25,511 bases of DNA from B8-G4 sp033720735. GTDB taxonomy: Bacteria; Bacteroidota; Bacteroidia; Chitinophagales; Saprospiraceae. The stretch lies in NCBI GenBank assembly GCA_033720735.1, contig JAWWBX010000023.1:1-25511 (forward strand). Direction: 5' to 3'. The notes beneath the pieces are model-generated. The model worked only from the letters and a program-made list of their open reading frames with translations. It made no database searches and had not been told where the DNA came from. Each line of letters opens with the position of its first letter. Positions within the stretch are counted from its first letter, which is position 1. Made by a program: the position numbers and the translations under genes. Shown here in pieces: positions 1 to 7,260 of this stretch.

Positions 1-390
1 CAGCACGATGTCCGGCTTTGCTGAACGGATCTTGTCAAGCCAGTAGTCTGCTTCACTCGGCACTTTCCCGCCTGTTGCCGATGTGGTCAAGGCATACGTC
101 GTATCCTTCCACATCTGCTGCACTGTCTTGCAATGCCGCTCCATCTGCTTCTCAGCATCCCTCAACTCGGCGACGGTGTCTTCCGTGCCCTCAGTGGCCG
201 GCATTTCCCGTGCTGTCAACTGCACATCGTAAAGCTCGATCCGGGCCTGATATGCCCGGGCCAGCTTCACGGCATATTCAAACAGTACGTGATCGTCGCT
301 AAAGGCATCCATCAGGACCAACACGTGTGCGCGACCCTGGCCGGATGTCCGGTTGCCAACAGACCGTTGTTTTTCTGTGATCGTATGCAT
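1..390 (-). CDS. Universal stress protein (UspA-like), 3' part missing
   Basis: The minus-strand reading frame opens with ATG at 388-390 and runs off the left window edge, so only the first 130 residues are visible. Near residue 20 it has AHVLVLMDAFSDDHVLFEY followed by a helix rich in Ala/Leu (AVKLARAY) and then a second strand (ARIELYDVQ). This strand-helix-strand start is typical of the Usp fold, where the Asp after strand one contacts the nucleotide. Usp proteins are cytoplasmic and accumulate during starvation or stress, but their biochemical output is usually unknown. The gene starts 11 bases after the stop of the secreted coiled-coil gene and is probably co-transcribed with it. Family assignment is by pattern only; the C-terminal G-x2-G-x9-G nucleotide motif would lie outside the window. 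Confidence 0.65.
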   Translation of the reverse strand, partial: MHTITEKQRSVGNRTSGQGRAHVLVLMDAFSDDHVLFEYAVKLARAYQARIELYDVQLTAREMPATEGTEDTVAELRDAEKQMERHCKTVQQMWKDTTYALTTSATGGKVPSEADYWLDKIRSAKPDIVL

Positions 391-401
391 GTCCCTATTT
401 T

Positions 402-1106
402 TTATTGTAATTCCATATTGCCCGAGCGCTTCAGGTCACGGTTTACACGCTCAAGATCTGCTTTGTACCGCTCAAGGTTTACGAGTTTCTTTGACAGGCT
501 TTCCTCTGTCGTTGAAAGTGTGGCATTGAGTTCCTCCAACTCTTTTCGCAGCTTCTCCTGCTCCTTGAGATTGTCATCGATATCGCCTTTCAGAGACGAC
601 ACTTCGTCAGACAAGTCCGAGACGGTATCTTCCATTTCAGTAATGCGCTCCTCGTACCAGTTGGGCAAAAATTCACTCACAAACTCATAGGTAAGCTTGC
701 GCAGCGCTGCAAACTCATCCGGGTATTTCTCGGGTGCAATGTGCACGTTGTATCCGAATGAGGCAAAAACGTTCAACTTGGTCATTTCACCCGCCGGCAC
801 GGCGCGTGCGTAAAAGTCCAGCATGTTTGAAGAGATCACAGGGATCCGTGTTTCTTCCGCAGAAAGCACGTCCTTGTTGGCGAAAAGACCGGTTCCCTTC
901 AGCTTGACATCATATTTATCTTTGATCCAGCGCTCGATCCCCTGCTTGACATCGTCAGCTGGAGGTGCCATTGTGATACTGATGCTCATCCGTTCCTTGC
1001 CGTCATAAACGACTGATTCTTCTGTAAAATTGATATTCTGCGCCATGATGCTGCCGGTCACAGCGACAAGGAACATCATGGTGATGGTGGCGATATATTT
1101 CCTCAT
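402..1106 (-). CDS. Secreted protein of unknown function with C-terminal coiled coil
   Basis: The 234-residue protein starts with a clear signal peptide (basic MRKY, a hydrophobic stretch, likely cleavage after MAQ at about residue 23), so it should be exported to the periplasm. The middle (about residues 25-150) is a mixed globular region that I do not recognise. From about residue 155 to 228 there is a continuous Glu/Lys/Leu-rich heptad pattern (DLSDEVSSLKGDIDDN and onward), a strong coiled coil. No lipobox cysteine, membrane anchor or catalytic motif is visible. It lies downstream of the dps terminator and 11 bases upstream of the Usp-like gene, so it probably has its own promoter in the AT-rich 1107-1144 stretch. 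A periplasmic structural or scaffolding role is possible, but no function can be assigned. Confidence 0.8.
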   Translation of the reverse strand: MRKYIATITMMFLVAVTGSIMAQNINFTEESVVYDGKERMSISITMAPPADDVKQGIERWIKDKYDVKLKGTGLFANKDVLSAEETRIPVISSNMLDFYARAVPAGEMTKLNVFASFGYNVHIAPEKYPDEFAALRKLTYEFVSEFLPNWYEERITEMEDTVSDLSDEVSSLKGDIDDNLKEQEKLRKELEELNATLSTTEESLSKKLVNLERYKADLERVNRDLKRSGNMELQ

Positions 1107-1144
1107 TATAATTTATTATTAATTTTTATCAAGTGATATCATTC

Positions 1145-1185
1145 AAAAAAGAAGGGTTGGTGCACCCGGGAAGGCGCCCAACCCT
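1145..1185 (-). terminator. Rho-independent terminator of dps
   Basis: On the minus strand an 8-bp perfect stem (AGGGTTGG at 1185-1178 with CCAACCCT at 1160-1153), extendable inward with one bulge, is followed by TTC and then six T residues at 1150-1145. It lies 20 bases after the dps stop, so it ends the dps transcript and separates it from the secreted coiled-coil gene. Confidence 0.85.
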
Positions 1186-1204
1186 CTGGCGTTAATCCCC
1201 CGGT

Positions 1205-1693
1205 CTACTGCAACATTGCGTCTACCTTGCGGGTCACCCATGCATCCAACATCCAGGACCTCTTCTCAAGGTCTTTCAGGAAACTACCGATCATATCGAT
1301 CGTTCCCTCGTCGTCTGCATCGGCCGCTTCGGCTAACACCTGTCGCATTTGACCGATCAGGATCATGTGATTGTTCAGGATCGTCTGGACCATATCACGG
1401 TCACTGTCGAGGTATTGTGCGTCTTCCACCTTGCTCATATCCATATAGTCAGACATTCGGCTGACGGGACGGTAGCGCAGGGTGAGGACACGCTCGGCGA
1501 TCTCATCGATCTTTACACGAGCGTCCTGGTACAATTCCTCAAACTTGGCGTGCAGGTCAAAGAAGTTTTCTCCGGCAATATTCCAATGGAAGTTGCGGAG
1601 GTTGTTATAGTATACCTGGTACGACGCCAGCAGCTCGTTGAGCAGCATAGCTGTCTTGCTGATCTTCTTGCGATCAATTCCTAGGTAATTCAT
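1205..1693 (-). CDS. dps: Dps ferritin-like DNA-binding/iron-storage protein
   Basis: This 162-residue protein has the usual Dps length and the four-helix ferritin-like pattern. It should form a dodecamer that oxidises Fe(II) with hydrogen peroxide and stores the mineral, protecting DNA in stress or stationary phase. The ferroxidase ligands are visible as H36 and H48 (NFHW, then DLHAKFEELY) and D63 and E67 (DEIAER). Their spacing of 12, 27 and 31 residues equals that of E. coli H51, H63, D78 and E82. The N-terminus is short (MNYLGIDRKK) and lacks a long Lys-rich tail, so direct DNA binding is uncertain. The gene is followed by its own terminator and sits among other stress or envelope genes on the same strand. 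Confidence 0.95.
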   Translation of the reverse strand: MNYLGIDRKKISKTAMLLNELLASYQVYYNNLRNFHWNIAGENFFDLHAKFEELYQDARVKIDEIAERVLTLRYRPVSRMSDYMDMSKVEDAQYLDSDRDMVQTILNNHMILIGQMRQVLAEAADADDEGTIDMIGSFLKDLEKRSWMLDAWVTRKVDAMLQ

Positions 1694-1756
1694 GGTCGTT
1701 CAGTATTTTATTGTCAGAAAAAAAGAAATAGATGCGGGTTGGCTGCGAGCCGTTGA

Positions 1757-2185
1757 TTACATGGTGTCTTCTTCAATCCGCTGAATCTCTTTTTCAAGAT
1801 CCCTGATCATATTCTCGGCTTTTTGCTTCCATTCTTCCCAGGAACTCTCCGAGACTTCAGCGACTTCGTCGAGGTAAGCGTTGAGTTGTTCTCCTTTTTT
1901 GGACAACGCCTGCATTTCTTCAGAAAGTGAAGATTCGGCCTCGGCTTTCGCCTCGCTCAACTGCTTGCGCATTTCTTCAATTTCGCCGTTGACCTTCGCC
2001 CGCATGGCTTCCAGGTCTTTGACCAGCTTTTCGCGCTCGGCAGCGATCATTTCGCTCACTGCATCGGCTGCTTCGACGAGTTCTTCTTTAGCTTGCTCTT
2101 CTTTCGACTGGCTGTCAGAGCACGCTGACATCACAAACATCAGTAAAAACAGCATTCCAAAACTTAACATTCTATTGGGTCTCAT
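1757..2185 (-). CDS. Coiled-coil lipoprotein of unknown function
   Basis: Reading from the ATG at 2185 gives 142 residues starting MRPNRMLSFG, then a hydrophobic segment ending in FVMSAC, a lipobox with lipidated Cys22. The mature part is almost wholly Glu/Lys/Ala-rich helix with heptad spacing from about residue 28 to the end, resembling the helical shape of Lpp-like or apolipoprotein-like envelope proteins. An upstream in-frame TTG at 2251 would add 22 residues before the signal peptide and spoil it, so I reject that start. The gene lies 63 bases downstream of the mscS stop and 63 bases before dps. Function is unknown; an envelope spacer or a chaperone-like role in stress is only a guess. 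Confidence 0.8.
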   Translation of the reverse strand: MRPNRMLSFGMLFLLMFVMSACSDSQSKEEQAKEELVEAADAVSEMIAAEREKLVKDLEAMRAKVNGEIEEMRKQLSEAKAEAESSLSEEMQALSKKGEQLNAYLDEVAEVSESSWEEWKQKAENMIRDLEKEIQRIEEDTM

Positions 2186-2247
2186 AATTATTATTGATTT
2201 ATAGGTTAAACAAATAGTATTTCGTTTTACAAATTCGATCTGAGCAT

Positions 2248-3159
2248 TCAATTGGCATGATTTGTTTCATTCATCTCGCCCTGCATGGTGCGAGCAATCA
2301 CGCGGGCCGGAGCAGTGTCCCTGGCAAATTCGATAGTTCGGATCGGGAACGGAATATTGATCTCGTGTTCATCGAAACGCTTCTTGAGTGCAATGATGGC
2401 TTGATCCTGCGCCGCGAGATAGTCGGCCTGTCCGGTACAGTTTTTCCAAAAACGGAGAACAAAATTGATACTGCTGTCGCCAAAGTCGGTAAAGAAGACT
2501 TCCACAGGCTTGGTTTCCTTGATGTCCATCCCGCTCTGTTCAATGGCCTCTTTCGCTACGCGTTTGACCAATTCAAGATCTGATCCGTAGCCAACACCGC
2601 AAGTAAGGTCGACGCGCCGCTTCTGGCTGTGTGAGTAATTGGTCAATGGATTCTGCAACACATCTTTATTCGGTATCACAACCTCCTGCCCCTGGGGGGT
2701 TTGGATGATGGTCGATCGCAGATTGATCTGTTTAATCGTTCCGAAATAGTCGTTGGTCTCGACCAGGTCACCGATCTTATAATAATCCCGCACTGAGATC
2801 AGCACGCCGCTAAACAGATTAGTCAGTGGTGTCTGCAATGCCAAACCGATGACCAATCCAGTAACGCCGGCTGTGCCAAGCAACGCGGTCACGGCCTCAC
2901 TCAAATTCAGGATACTCAGGATCAGGAACAGCACAAGCAACATGAAGATCGCCGCGCTGAGATTGCTCAGGATGTCGACGACATTCTTGCTCGCAGAAGA
3001 TTTCCGCAAGAGTTTGGCTGTGAGACGACGGATGCGCCGCACTACAAAGATGGAGATGGCCAGGACAATGGCCGCGAGAACGATGTTTGGCAACAATGCC
3101 AAAAAGCTGTCCCACCAGCCCTGTAATGTTTCAAAGAGAGTGTCAAATGAAGTATTCAT
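2248..3159 (-). CDS. mscS: Small-conductance mechanosensitive channel, MscS family
   Basis: The 303-residue protein has the compact MscS architecture. There are three N-terminal transmembrane helices (about residues 20-40, 62-88 and 92-125), with the third Gly/Ala-rich and pore-lining (GTAGVTGLVIGLALQTPLTN). The beta-domain signature follows (GDLVETNDYFGTIKQINLRST, then VVIPNKDVLQNPLTNYS), and then the mixed alpha/beta cytoplasmic cage. Such channels sit in the inner membrane and open under membrane tension to release osmolytes after hypo-osmotic shock. Length is close to E. coli MscS (286), so this is the short type without extra N-terminal helices. The start is ATG at 3157-3159. It is the first gene of the minus-strand block that includes the coiled-coil lipoprotein and dps. 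Confidence 0.95.
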   Translation of the reverse strand: MNTSFDTLFETLQGWWDSFLALLPNIVLAAIVLAISIFVVRRIRRLTAKLLRKSSASKNVVDILSNLSAAIFMLLVLFLILSILNLSEAVTALLGTAGVTGLVIGLALQTPLTNLFSGVLISVRDYYKIGDLVETNDYFGTIKQINLRSTIIQTPQGQEVVIPNKDVLQNPLTNYSHSQKRRVDLTCGVGYGSDLELVKRVAKEAIEQSGMDIKETKPVEVFFTDFGDSSINFVLRFWKNCTGQADYLAAQDQAIIALKKRFDEHEINIPFPIRTIEFARDTAPARVIARTMQGEMNETNHAN

Positions 3160-3256
3160 ACATGATACTTTAAGAAGATTAACGCCTGCGATGACCTCAT
3201 GAAGGCCATCATGAAATTCCAGAGATCAGTTTGGGTAGAAGGGGAGAGAGGTCCAC

Positions 3257-3299
3257 CAGCCAGCGAATGGCTGCGTGGAGCAATGCACCCTATGGTGCA
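3257..3299 (+). other. Two tandem perfect hairpins upstream of the XRE gene
   Basis: CAGCCA-gcgaa-TGGCTG (3257-3273) and TGCACC-ctat-GGTGCA (3284-3299) are two 6-bp perfect inverted repeats separated by 10 bases. They lie 102 to 144 bases before the XRE start and within the 241-base divergent gap to mscS (3160-3400). No T-run follows, so they are not terminators. They may be operator sites or a structured leader; the rest of the gap is AT-rich and shows no clear TAnnTTTG box on either strand. Confidence 0.5.
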
Positions 3300-3400
3300 C
3301 CTGGAGTTGTTCTGAGTCGTTCTTGTCCAATCACACTATAAATAACAGGAAATCATCGGAAAATGTTCATTTTTTACTCAAAAAAAATAATTTTTATACC

Positions 3401-3919
3401 ATGCAAGGACCAGAAAGTCGCCTCGCAAGCAACTTGCGCCATTTGCGCAGGAGCCGTGGCATCAGCCAATCACACCTGGCTGACCAACTGGGTCTGACCA
3501 GGAGTAAAGTAGCCTCCTATGAGAACGGCAAGGCCGAGCCTAGTGCCCGGACCCTGCTCAAGCTCACCGAGTACTTCCACCTCAGCCTGCGTCCTCTCAT
3601 TCTGCAGGACCTGCGCAAACAACCAGTGATCACGGCGCTGGCCATCGGCGAAGGCGGTCGCGAGGAAGCCACCGCACCGGATATCATCCGTCTCCGCGAC
3701 GAGGCCGTCCAGTTGCGAAGGGTGGCGGACGGTTACGAAGCGATGTACGCCATGCGCAAGGAGTCTGTCAGCGATAGCCAGGACACCCGACTGCTGAACG
3801 ACCGGGATGTTGAGACCATGCTTTCATTTATTGACATTGCACTGACGAAATACGAACAGTGCCTGTCGTGGATCGACGTGCTCGCACGCGGTGATGAAAT
3901 GTCAGATCCACGCCCATGA
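3401..3919 (+). CDS. XRE-family helix-turn-helix transcriptional regulator
   Basis: The 172-residue protein (from ATG at 3401) carries a Cro/C1-type HTH at about residues 8-65: RLASNLRHLRRSRGISQ, then LADQLGLTRSKVASYENGKAEPS with the typical recognition helix and YENG turn. A C-terminal part of about 100 residues contains a helical stretch (IIRLRDEAVQLRRVADGYEAMY), probably for oligomerisation, and no sensor domain I recognise. The frame stays open to 3275, but that extension crosses the hairpin region, has Cys/Ser-rich non-family sequence and lacks homology to an HTH start, so ATG 3401 is preferred. Its last four bases overlap the start of the tocopherol-cyclase-family gene (ATGA), so the two are translationally coupled. 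It may regulate its own operon. Confidence 0.88.
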   Translation: MQGPESRLASNLRHLRRSRGISQSHLADQLGLTRSKVASYENGKAEPSARTLLKLTEYFHLSLRPLILQDLRKQPVITALAIGEGGREEATAPDIIRLRDEAVQLRRVADGYEAMYAMRKESVSDSQDTRLLNDRDVETMLSFIDIALTKYEQCLSWIDVLARGDEMSDPRP

Positions 3920-4914
3920 GCATGATCCGCCGCGTTCTCAATCCGGCCTGGTACCACGGTCACCGGGCACGCCCACCCTTCTTCGAAGGCTGGTATTACA
4001 AACTGGTCGACCCCTCCGGACGACATAAACTCGCCATCATTCCCGGCATCTTTCGGGGACACGCACACCAGGACAGCCATGCCTTTATCCAGATCCTCGA
4101 CGGGGTGACCTCCGCTTCGCACTACGCCTCCTATCCCACCACGGCCTTTTGGGCTAAGCCTGACGCATTTGACGTGCGCATCGCAGGATCGCGCTTCGAT
4201 CTGCAGCGGTTCGAGCTTGATATTGACCAGTCTGAAGTGAAGATTTCCGGCGAAATACGCCTGGGGCCCCTCACACCCTGGCCGGTATCACTGCTTTCAC
4301 CCGGCATTATGGGCTGGTACGCGTGGATTCCCATGATGGAGTGCTTCCACGGTGTCCTGAGTATGGATCATGAGCTGGCAGGCACTTTGCACTACAATGG
4401 TGTTGAGATCGATCTCACCGGCGGTCGTGGTTATCTGGAGAAAGACTGGGGACGTGCGTTCCCGCGCGGGTATATCTGGTTTCAGAGCAACCACTTTGGT
4501 CAGCCTGGAACTTCCCTGACTGCCTCTATCGCCATCATCCCCTGGATCCGCAGGCCATTTCCCGGATTTATCATCGGATTGCTGCACGATGGAACGCTCT
4601 ACCGCTTTGCAACCTACAATGGCGCCAGGATATCACACCTCACCATCGACGATGATCTGGTGCAATGGACCGTACGTCGCCGTGAACTGACTCTGGAAAT
4701 GGTCGCGCGCCGTGCGCACGGTGGGATCCTGCAGGCACCCACTCTCGATGGCATGGACCGGCGTATCGCGGAAAGTATGAACTCACAAGTTGAGATACGA
4801 CTGACTCGCAAAGGTGTCGTAATCTTTTCAGATACCGGTGCGCATGCGGGGCTTGAGGTGGCCGGTGACCTGGACAGATTACTTGCCTTGCAACGCAACA
4901 GGTCAGGTTCCTAA
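3916..4914 (+). CDS. Tocopherol cyclase-family protein (VTE1-like)
   Basis: The 332-residue protein shows the landmarks of the tocopherol cyclase family: PPFFEGWYYKLV near residues 21-31, LEKDWGRAFPRGYIWFQSNHF around 174-194, and a C-terminal GLEVAGDL near 314-321. The predicted content is mostly beta strands, consistent with a lipocalin/CrtC-like beta-barrel. In plants and cyanobacteria the family closes the chromanol ring of vitamin E. In heterotrophic bacteria these homologues are uncharacterised, so the substrate here (a prenyl quinone, carotenoid or other lipid) is unknown. There is no signal peptide. It is translationally coupled to an upstream XRE regulator, and no homogentisate prenyltransferase or methyltransferase is visible nearby, which argues against tocopherol synthesis at this locus. 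Confidence 0.85.
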   Translation: MSMIRRVLNPAWYHGHRARPPFFEGWYYKLVDPSGRHKLAIIPGIFRGHAHQDSHAFIQILDGVTSASHYASYPTTAFWAKPDAFDVRIAGSRFDLQRFELDIDQSEVKISGEIRLGPLTPWPVSLLSPGIMGWYAWIPMMECFHGVLSMDHELAGTLHYNGVEIDLTGGRGYLEKDWGRAFPRGYIWFQSNHFGQPGTSLTASIAIIPWIRRPFPGFIIGLLHDGTLYRFATYNGARISHLTIDDDLVQWTVRRRELTLEMVARRAHGGILQAPTLDGMDRRIAESMNSQVEIRLTRKGVVIFSDTGAHAGLEVAGDLDRLLALQRNRSGS

Positions 4915-4974
4915 ACAGCCCCGACGCTTGCGGTAATATTTCCTAAATTGAGTAGAAGCAAGATCACGAAGAAT

Positions 4975-6354
4975 ATGTCGATCCTGATCAAGAACGGACG
5001 CATCATTACAGCGGCCGATGACTATATCGCTGACATCCTGACAGATGGCGAGCACATCACGGCGGTGGCAGAAGATCTTGACGGGGATGCTGATCTGGTC
5101 ATCGACGCAAGCGGCAAAGTAGTGATCCCGGGCGGGATTGACCCGCACGTGCATCTCGACATGCCATTCATGGGCACCTTTTCCAGCGATGACTATGCGT
5201 CCGGTACACTGGCTGCTCTGCATGGCGGTACCACCACCGTGATCGATTTCGTTCTGCAAACACAGGGCAGGTCCCTGCAGCATGCTCTCGACGCATGGCG
5301 CGGTCGTTCTGACGGCAACTGCTACGGCGATTACTCCTTCCATATGGCTGTGACCGATTTCAACGAAGACACCCGTAAGGAGATCTTGCAAATGATCGAG
5401 GATGAAGGGATCACGTCATTCAAGACATTTATGGCGTACAAAGGTGCCCTGATGATCGACGACGGGCAGATGGTGGCTCTAATGACGGAGGTCAAGGACA
5501 AGGGCGGCATGGTCACGGTGCATGCCACCAATGGGGACATGATCGACCGACTGATCGCCCGGCACCGGGCCGAGGGTAAGCTCAGTCCGCTCTATCACTA
5601 TCTGTCGCAGCCCGAGATCACGGAGGCGGAGGCGTCACACCGGTTTGCGGATATGGCCTACTACACCGACGTCCCAGCGTACATCGTGCACATGACCTGC
5701 GCAGGAGCGGTCGACGCGCTACGGCATGCCTCGCAAAGAGATCAGCTCGTTTTTGGTGAGACCTGTATCCAGTACCTCATTCTGACAGCACGGAAATACG
5801 AACAGGAAGACGGCGCCAAATGGGTGATGAGCCCTCCGCTGCGGGAGGAGAAAGACCAGGAAGCTTTGTGGGCAGCACTCAATCAGGGCCTGGTCCAGGT
5901 GGTCGGCACGGATCATTGTCCCTTCCGCTGGGAACAGAAAATGATGGGGAAAGATGATTTCTCGAAGATCCCCAACGGCCATCCTGCCATCGAACATCGC
6001 ATGGAATTGCTGTGGTCGGAAGGCGTACAGAAAGGACGGATCAGCCCCAACAAGTATGTTGAAGTGACGGCGACCAATCCGGCAAAGATCTTCGGGATGT
6101 ACCCCAGAAAAGGTTGTATTGCCCCCGGCTCCGATGCCGACCTGGTCATCCTCGATCCGGAGCATCAGCATACCTTGTCGGCTTCGACACATCACATGCA
6201 GGTCGATTATTCCTGTTACGAGGGCTGGGAGGTCACCGGCAAGTGCGAAACCGTGATCCTCCGCGGCAAAGTTGCTATTGACAAGGGTGCTGTCGAGATC
6301 AACAAAGGGTATGGCCAGTTTGTCCGCCGTAACAAATTGTCCAAGGTGATCTGA
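4975..6354 (+). CDS. hydA: Dihydropyrimidinase (D-hydantoinase family)
   Basis: This 459-residue amidohydrolase opens dihydrouracil or dihydrothymine to N-carbamoyl-beta-alanine or N-carbamoyl-beta-aminoisobutyrate, the second step of reductive pyrimidine degradation. From ATG 4975 the metal ligands are H58 and H60 (DPHVHLD), carboxylated K150 (TSFKTFMAYKG), H183 (VHATNGD), H239 (IVHMTCAG) and D313 (GTDHCPF). These match the positions known for bacterial hydantoinases almost residue for residue, so a binuclear zinc site is expected. An in-frame TTG at 4948 would add nine residues (MSRSKITKN) absent from the family. It is the first gene of a four-gene set with beta-ureidopropionase, preT and preA. 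The context favours dihydropyrimidinase over a general hydantoinase. Confidence 0.95.
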   Translation: MSILIKNGRIITAADDYIADILTDGEHITAVAEDLDGDADLVIDASGKVVIPGGIDPHVHLDMPFMGTFSSDDYASGTLAALHGGTTTVIDFVLQTQGRSLQHALDAWRGRSDGNCYGDYSFHMAVTDFNEDTRKEILQMIEDEGITSFKTFMAYKGALMIDDGQMVALMTEVKDKGGMVTVHATNGDMIDRLIARHRAEGKLSPLYHYLSQPEITEAEASHRFADMAYYTDVPAYIVHMTCAGAVDALRHASQRDQLVFGETCIQYLILTARKYEQEDGAKWVMSPPLREEKDQEALWAALNQGLVQVVGTDHCPFRWEQKMMGKDDFSKIPNGHPAIEHRMELLWSEGVQKGRISPNKYVEVTATNPAKIFGMYPRKGCIAPGSDADLVILDPEHQHTLSASTHHMQVDYSCYEGWEVTGKCETVILRGKVAIDKGAVEINKGYGQFVRRNKLSKVI

Positions 6355-6393
6355 CCCCTTCAATTATCAATTGTCCATTATGAATTACAGAAT

Positions 6394-7260
6394 ATGCCTC
6401 GATTGATCACCTCCGGACTCATTCAAATGAGCCTCCCCAAGACGGAAGGCGAAGGCACGATCGATGAGATCAAGGAAGCCATGTTCCAAAAGCATGTCCC
6501 GTTTATTGAAGATGCCGGCAAGCAAGGCGTGCAGATCCTCTGCCTGCAGGAGATCTTCAATACACCCTACTTCTGCCCCGGTCAGGATGCCAAGTGGTAC
6601 GCGTCTGCAGAATCCGTTCCAGGCCCGACTACCGAACGTCTCGCCGAATATGCGAAACGGTACCAGATGGTGCTCATCGTGCCGATCTACGAACAGGAGC
6701 AACCGGGGGTGCTATACAATACGGCGGCTGTCCTTGATGCGGATGGGACCTATCTGGGCAAGTACCGAAAAAATCATATTCCGCACACGTCGGGCTTCTG
6801 GGAGAAATTCTTCTTCAAGCCCGGCAATCTGGGGTATCCGGTGTTCGAAACCCGTTATGCGCGGGTCGGTGTCTACATCTGTTATGACCGTCATTTTCCG
6901 GATGGAGCACGTATCCTTGGATTGAACGGCGCCGAGATCGTCTACAACCCCTCGGCGACCGTCGCCGGATTGTCCCAGTATCTCTGGCAACTGGAGCAAC
7001 CAGCACACGCTGCCGCCAATGGCTACTTCATGGGGTGCATCAACCGCGTTGGTGAAGAAGCACCCTGGAACCTGGGCAAATTTTACGGATCGTCCTATTT
7101 CGTCGATCCCAGAGGGCAGATCTTTGCCCAGGCATCGGAAGATCAGGATGAGCTTTTGGTCGCCGAGTTTGATCTGGACATGATCCAGGAGGTCAGGTCC
7201 GTTTGGCAGTTTTACCGGGACCGGCGTCCGGAGACGTACACAAAAATCACTGAACTCTAG
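6394..7260 (+). CDS. Beta-ureidopropionase (N-carbamoyl-beta-alanine amidohydrolase), nitrilase superfamily
   Basis: This 288-residue enzyme hydrolyses N-carbamoyl-beta-alanine to beta-alanine, CO2 and ammonia, the third step of the pathway. The nitrilase-superfamily catalytic triad is E53 (CLQEIFNTPYF), K126 (YRKNHIPH) and C163 (VYICYDRHFPDGAR). The sequence around the Cys and the HTSGFWEKFFFKPGN stretch resemble beta-ureidopropionases and N-carbamoylputrescine amidases. The neighbouring dihydropyrimidinase and preTA favour the former. It starts 39 bases after the dihydropyrimidinase stop. Its TAG (7258-7260) directly abuts the ATG of preT with no spacer, so the genes are almost certainly co-transcribed. 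No Shine-Dalgarno sequence is evident. Confidence 0.93.
   Translation: MPRLITSGLIQMSLPKTEGEGTIDEIKEAMFQKHVPFIEDAGKQGVQILCLQEIFNTPYFCPGQDAKWYASAESVPGPTTERLAEYAKRYQMVLIVPIYEQEQPGVLYNTAAVLDADGTYLGKYRKNHIPHTSGFWEKFFFKPGNLGYPVFETRYARVGVYICYDRHFPDGARILGLNGAEIVYNPSATVAGLSQYLWQLEQPAHAAANGYFMGCINRVGEEAPWNLGKFYGSSYFVDPRGQIFAQASEDQDELLVAEFDLDMIQEVRSVWQFYRDRRPETYTKITEL

Noticed and set aside
133..690. Plus-strand open frame (185 codons) over the Usp and secreted-protein genes
   Set aside because: Its Ser/Arg-rich C-terminal half is the antisense of the coiled-coil heptads; no family features.
1707..1755. Possible terminator after the coiled-coil lipoprotein gene
   Set aside because: The stem GGCT-cgc-AGCC is only 4 bp and the T-run is about ten bases away, too weak to call.
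4928..4950. Possible promoter (TTG and TAAATTG) before the dihydropyrimidinase gene
   Set aside because: The box lacks one T of TAnnTTTG and the spacing to the upstream TTG (13 bases) is too short for the Bacteroidota pattern.
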